Source: a virus. Taken from it: a stretch of 32,913 bases of DNA. The notes under the pieces are model-generated. The model had not been told where the DNA came from. It did not search any database and was given only the letters and a program-made list of their open reading frames with translations. The translations under genes were made by a program, and so were the position numbers. How positions within the stretch are numbered: the stretch's first letter is position 1; each line of letters starts with the position of its first letter. Shown in pieces: positions 30,663-32,913 of the stretch. The stretch spans positions 1 through 32,913 of the IMG/VR virus record IMGVR_UViG_3300005827_000069; one strand, written 5' to 3'.

Positions 30663-30676
30663 TGGTAAATTTACCA
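30663..30676. promoter_or_regulatory. Palindromic operator candidate in the leader of the HTH gene
   Basis: TGGTAAATTTACCA is a perfect 14-bp palindrome 14 bases upstream of the ATG. The half-site recurs as TTTACCAAGT at 30721-30730 (the same ten bases occur at 30670-30679) and as TGGTAAA at 30805-30811 beyond the promoter. Confidence 0.5.
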
Positions 30677-30759
30677 AGTTTCGCTTTCGTTGGGACACGC
30701 ATAAATGCTTTTCGAGAGCTTTTACCAAGTCTCGAATGTCACCATGGACAATGATGGTC

Positions 30760-30788
30760 ATTTTATAGCAAGATAGGCCATTTGTCAA
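30760..30788 (-). promoter_or_regulatory. Promoter of the minus-strand HTH gene
   Basis: On the minus strand a perfect TTGACA (30783-30788), 17 bases, TAAAAT (30760-30765). It predicts a leader of about 100 bases. A seven-codon frame (ATG 30745 to TAA 30722) inside the leader has no ribosome-binding site and is not called as a gene. Confidence 0.7.
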
Positions 30789-30904
30789 TACGGTAATCAA
30801 TATATGGTAAAAAGTCTCTCTTTTTGTATGTTTTTGTTTATTCGCGGGCGGGCGTATCTTTATCGGGGTAGGTTGGTATGTCGGAAAGGCTGTAATTTAG
30901 CAGC

Positions 30905-31252
30905 TGGACCAGCCGAAAGATGGACCAAATATGGCCCAACCGATTACGTGTCCATGTAGGTAGAGACTGTATAGCCGGGGTTGGTCCAACCAGTAGGTCT
31001 AGAGCAAGACACTACGAGATCTTTTGTAGCACGTAATTAATTGTCCAGGTGTCTTTTACGTGTAGCTGAACTATTATGGGTGGGCCAGCCGTACTATGCG
31101 GCTTTAGCATGGCCGGTCCGCTGAGCGCCTGTGGGAATACTGCGATGCGCGGACATGGGTTGGCCAAGCCAGAGGTAGAGACTGCGTAGGTGGGTAGCCC
31201 AGGGTTGGCCCAACCACGTAGGATCTGGGGAGACTTTTAGTTTGGCCAAACT
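30905..31252. repeat. Cluster of eight TGGNCCA/TGGCCA palindromes
   Basis: Sites: TGGACCA 30905, TGGACCA 30921, TGGCCCA 30932, GGTTGGTCCAACC 30979-30991, TGGGCCA 31081, TTGGCCAA 31160-31167, GGTTGGCCCAACC 31203-31215, AGTTTGGCCAAACT 31239-31252. Three extend to 13-14 bp near-perfect dyads. Such arrays usually mark binding of a dimeric protein: repressor, partition or replication initiator. Confidence 0.55.
30958..31226 (+). repeat. Pair of imperfect direct repeats
   Basis: Copies at 30958-31000 and 31173-31226, offset by 215 bases, share AGGTAGAGACTG, TAGCC, GGGTTGGNCCAACCA and GTAGG-TCT in the same order. The second copy has an extra stretch of about ten bases in the middle. Each contains one of the long dyads. 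Confidence 0.55.
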
Positions 31253-31395
31253 TTTCTGGGCAAATCTAAGACGCCCAGGGTCGGATTACACCCGACATTC
31301 AATTCGTCATCGATGCGTATATTTTAACGTCATCGCGTGAATATGTCAAACGATAAAATGCGATTAATGACGCGCGATTAATCGTAATTATTCAT

Positions 31396-31423
31396 TTGTG
31401 TTATTCGACAATCATTGTATTGT
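31396..31423 (+). promoter_or_regulatory. Early cassette promoter, copy 8
   Basis: TTGTGT (31396-31401), 16 bases, TATTGT (31418-31423), then ATCGAAACGCAATCACGCGA, nearly the same leader as copy 7. Confidence 0.5.
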
Positions 31424-31473
31424 GAACACATCGAAACGCAATCACGCGATCGATGCAAAAAGGAATTAACGAA

Positions 31474-31791
31474 ATGTCACGCAAGAACAACGCGAATTCG
31501 ATTGTTTTTCCAATCGTGTTGAAATCGATCATCGCGCATACGTATCGTGATGACAAAACGTTCGCAAAGAACGACAAACAAATTCGTGCAACGCTGCGCG
31601 CGAAAAACGTGAACGATCACATTCGCAACACATCGTGGATTGCAACGAATATGCGTGAATATGACGCAATTCGTCGCGCATATGATTTGCGTTATGATGC
31701 GTCGTGCGTCAATCGTGCGAAGCGTGTCACGAAAACGCGCGTTGCGAAATCGAACGACGTTGCAAACGTCGATGTCGCAAACGTCGAATGA
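31474..31791 (+). CDS. Small basic protein, possible fourth member of the HTH family (paralogue D)
   Basis: 105 residues from ATG 31474; AAAAAGGAA 7-8 bases upstream is the only AGG in the island. KNDKQIRATLRAKNVNDH, NTSWIATNMREYDAIRRAYD resembles the 'DPKxxRAxLR...W...EYxxIxxxL' layout of the HTH domains at 21391-22131 and 7352-7714. Codon use is unlike every neighbour (CGT, GCG, AAC, GAC; almost no codon with AG, GG, CC or CT). Probably DNA-binding; recent transfer or special sequence selection is possible. Promoter copy 8 lies 50 bases upstream. Confidence 0.6.
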   Translation: MSRKNNANSIVFPIVLKSIIAHTYRDDKTFAKNDKQIRATLRAKNVNDHIRNTSWIATNMREYDAIRRAYDLRYDASCVNRAKRVTKTRVAKSNDVANVDVANVE

Positions 31792-31803
31792 CGCGATGAT
31801 GTC

Positions 31804-31831
31804 GCGCGCGGTGATTAACGTCATCGCGCGC
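31804..31831 (+). terminator. Long hairpin after the island gene
   Basis: GCGCGCGGTGA (31804-31814) pairs with TCATCGCGCGC (31821-31831): 11 bp with one G-U, six-base loop, followed by AACATTATTAT. Starts 12 bases after the stop. Lack of a pure T-run makes full termination uncertain. Confidence 0.5.
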
Positions 31832-31929
31832 AACATTATTATACCCGCCCCGTCTAAAATTTCGCCCAATATACGTATGTCACGCACCAGCCACCCATCT
31901 ATATTTCTGAGGTTTTATGGAGACACGTA

Positions 31930-32238
31930 ATGACGTTAAGGATTGCCCTAGATGCCGAGGTGCTTGGTCACTTGCTGATCCTCTCGCACAAGACCGGCAA
32001 GACTATAGACCAAGTGATCCGCATACTTCTCCAGCAGGATAATCCACAGCTGGACCTATACAAGGATGAAGCCTATGAACTGGTGGAACGCTACCGTGCC
32101 TCTTTGGCAGCTGATCGTTCTAGCAACGGTCTACACGATCTACAAGGAGGTAATCAAGCTGACCCTGAAGACCCTTCTCAAACTACGGAGAGAGCGAAAT
32201 GCGAACCGACAACACTGCCAAATTCTGGAAAAGCCTGA
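31930..32238 (+). CDS. Small early-type protein
   Basis: 102 residues behind TGGAGACACGTA. The first 55 residues (LRIALDAEVLGHLLILSHKTGKTIDQVIRILLQQ) look like a helical, ribbon-helix-helix-style domain: a short strand then two helices. The C-terminal half is polar and lies over another possible gene in a different frame, so it may be a non-conserved tail. Function unknown. Confidence 0.5.
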   Translation: MTLRIALDAEVLGHLLILSHKTGKTIDQVIRILLQQDNPQLDLYKDEAYELVERYRASLAADRSSNGLHDLQGGNQADPEDPSQTTERAKCEPTTLPNSGKA

Positions 32239-32254
32239 CAACAAAGACACGTAA
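32075..32254 (+). CDS. Possible small membrane protein overlapping its neighbours
   Basis: 59 residues from ATG 32075 with AAGGA 8 bases upstream. WWNATVPLWQLIVLATVYTIYKEVI forms one hydrophobic span, followed by a basic tail (LRRERNANRQH). It is out of frame with the gene at 31930-32238 for 164 bases, so at most one of the two tails is under strong selection. Confidence 0.4.
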   Translation: MNWWNATVPLWQLIVLATVYTIYKEVIKLTLKTLLKLRRERNANRQHCQILEKPDNKDT

Positions 32255-32393
32255 TTCATTGCTGAGGTCCGGCTTCATCACACGAGACTCTCAGCCCTGG
32301 AACTACAGCGTCAAGGAGCTGATCCGCATTCCGGGTATTGGTCCCACAGCAATCGCAGAGATTGCCACACTCACGGAGAAGTATTGTGTATAG
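32199..32393 (+). CDS. RNA polymerase alpha C-terminal-domain-like mini-protein
   Basis: 64 residues. KTRNSLLRSGFITRD...SVKELIRIPGIGPTAIAEIATLTEKY follows the alpha-CTD pattern: a helix (L-xx-R-xx-N-xL-xxxGI), V-x-x-L, then a helix-hairpin-helix (L-x-x-I-x-G-I-G-x-x-x-I-x-E-I). In bacteria this domain binds UP-element DNA and activators. A free phage copy could compete with or recruit host RNA polymerase parts, or simply bind DNA. GGAGAG lies about 7 bases before the ATG. Overlaps the next gene by 8 bases. Confidence 0.6.
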   Translation: MRTDNTAKFWKSLTTKTRNSLLRSGFITRDSQPWNYSVKELIRIPGIGPTAIAEIATLTEKYCV

Positions 32394-32751
32394 TCAAGTT
32401 CTCAGCATCACCCCCGTCGACCGGCCTAATGCTCCAATGGGCATCAAGATCCGCAAGCTCACACTGGAGGGCGGAATAGAAGTCCAGGTCTACAATGAAA
32501 GCCTGGAGATCGAGGTGGGGAAGAGCTACCACTTCACCTGGCAGGAAAGCAGCTGGTGGAGAATGGAGGAGCCTCACCCTTACCACATGGTCCTCTTTCC
32601 CACCGGCGAAGCTCAGCTGCTGAAGGACTACAAGCTCCTGGATCTACCTCGCGGCACGGTCACCGCAACCATCGTCGCAGAGGACAAGACAGTCAACGGC
32701 CTGCTAACGCGCCTTTCCCGCGAAAAACTCGGCGGCACCTCCGGTGAGTAG
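32386..32751 (+). CDS. Small strand-rich protein
   Basis: 121 residues from GTG 32386, which has GGAG 8 bases upstream and overlaps the previous stop; an ATG at 32440 would give a shorter form. IKIRKLTLEGGIEVQVYNESLEIEVGKSYHFTW and GTVTATIVAEDKTVNGLLTRLS suggest an OB- or SH3-like barrel. No motif recognised. Confidence 0.55.
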   Translation: MYSQVLSITPVDRPNAPMGIKIRKLTLEGGIEVQVYNESLEIEVGKSYHFTWQESSWWRMEEPHPYHMVLFPTGEAQLLKDYKLLDLPRGTVTATIVAEDKTVNGLLTRLSREKLGGTSGE

Positions 32752-32785
32752 TCTGTCTACGCCAGACTCCAGCGGTATTGACCGG

Positions 32786-32814
32786 TCGACATCGGCCTGT
32801 GGTCGTGACATAAT
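32786..32814 (+). promoter_or_regulatory. Promoter before the last, partial gene
   Basis: TCGACA (32786-32791), 17 bases, CATAAT (32809-32814). It does not share the leader of the early cassettes. A GGAGACACGAC ribosome-binding region follows. Confidence 0.5.
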
Positions 32815-32843
32815 ACACTGTCACTTAACTGTGGAGACACGAC

Positions 32844-32913
32844 ATGATGAAGCCTGAGCATATCCACGCTATCTTCGATGCACTTGAGGTCGGCATTGAA
32901 GGTGCGGACGTTA
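32844..32913 (+). CDS. Partial CDS cut by the window end
   Basis: ATG 32844 behind GGAG opens a frame of 23 codons to the end of the window, reading MMKPEHIHAIFDALEVGIEG and a few more residues. Helical and acidic start; product not identifiable. The same GGAGACACG leader piece precedes the gene at 31930. Confidence 0.5.
   Translation, partial: MMKPEHIHAIFDALEVGIEGADV

Larger units (their letters stand above)
30650..31473. other. 824-bp non-coding region, possible control or replication-origin locus
   Basis: No supported gene. In order it holds the leader, operators and promoter of the HTH gene (30650-30811), a T-rich run (30818-30845), eight TGGNCCA-type palindromes (30905-31252) with a diverged direct repeat, two small hairpins (CTGGGC/GCCCAG about 31256-31279; GTCGG/CCGAC about 31280-31295), then the start of the AG/GG/CT/CC-poor island with promoter copy 8. 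Confidence 0.6.
31294..31843. other. Compositional island nearly free of AG, GG, CT and CC
   Basis: In about 550 bases, counted by eye, AG occurs 4 times, GG 3, CT 1 and CC 1. Almost every G follows C or T and almost every C precedes A or G. The island spans non-coding DNA, a promoter, a whole gene and the hairpin after it, then stops abruptly at the C-rich run near 31843. Confidence 0.75.

Noticed and set aside
30594-30800. 68-codon minus-strand frame overlapping the HTH gene start
   Set aside because: It would begin upstream of the predicted transcription start and overlaps the better-supported gene and its operators.
31294-31843. Claim that the island evades Cas9-type PAMs
   Set aside because: The depletion of NGG and NAG fits, but nothing in the window links it to CRISPR and only this segment is affected; kept as one hypothesis only.
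1-32913. tRNA, rRNA and insertion-sequence genes
   Set aside because: No cloverleaf with TPsiC-like arm, no rRNA segment and no transposase motif was recognised by eye.

Overview
The window reads as part of a double-stranded DNA tailed bacteriophage. It carries tail and fibre genes, a holin/endolysin/spanin lysis set, a full replication module with an A-family DNA polymerase, nucleotide-metabolism genes, and a long run of tiny genes of the kind usual in early, host-takeover regions. No integrase or host gene was seen. The host is not directly shown. An N-terminal GLGHNRPP-type motif in the RecB-like nuclease and the general style of the small proteins suggest an alphaproteobacterium; this is inference.

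Layout. (a) 1-5394, plus strand: the C-terminal part or whole of a tail protein with a fibronectin-III domain, four further tail/fibre or virion proteins, holin and endolysin. (b) 5391-7142, minus strand: J-domain protein, overlapping outer and inner spanins and a winged-helix regulator, behind their own promoter. Lysis genes therefore lie on both strands and converge. (c) 7291-18961, minus strand: small helix-turn-helix (HTH) protein, SNF2-like helicase, VRR-NUC nuclease, acidic-tailed ssDNA-binding protein, Sak4-like RecA-fold ATPase, RecB/Cas4-like Fe-S nuclease, DNA polymerase with a uracil-DNA-glycosylase-like N-terminus, dCMP deaminase, a small SH3-like protein, two adjacent thymidylate-synthase-superfamily proteins, a MazG-like pyrophosphatase and a dNMP-kinase-like P-loop protein. 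(d) 18909-21087, plus strand: an excisionase/MerR-like mini-regulator coupled to a primase-polymerase/helicase, divergent from (c) through two promoters that share their -10 region. (e) 21321-30105, plus strand: about 26 small genes in operon-like groups. Seven groups here, and one more at 31474, are headed by a near-identical promoter-leader cassette. (f) 30089-32913: a minus-strand HTH protein with its own operators, an 824-bp non-coding stretch with eight TGGNCCA palindromes, an island almost free of AG/GG/CT/CC dinucleotides, and a few small genes including an RNA polymerase alpha-CTD-like protein.

How they may work together. MazG-like pyrophosphatase, two TS-fold enzymes whose pyrimidine-reading Asn is replaced by Asp, dCMP deaminase and a dNMP kinase form a set that parallels the T4 pathway for making a modified pyrimidine nucleotide. 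I infer a candidate cytosine or thymine modification pathway feeding the linked polymerase. The repeated promoter cassettes would fire the many small early genes together.
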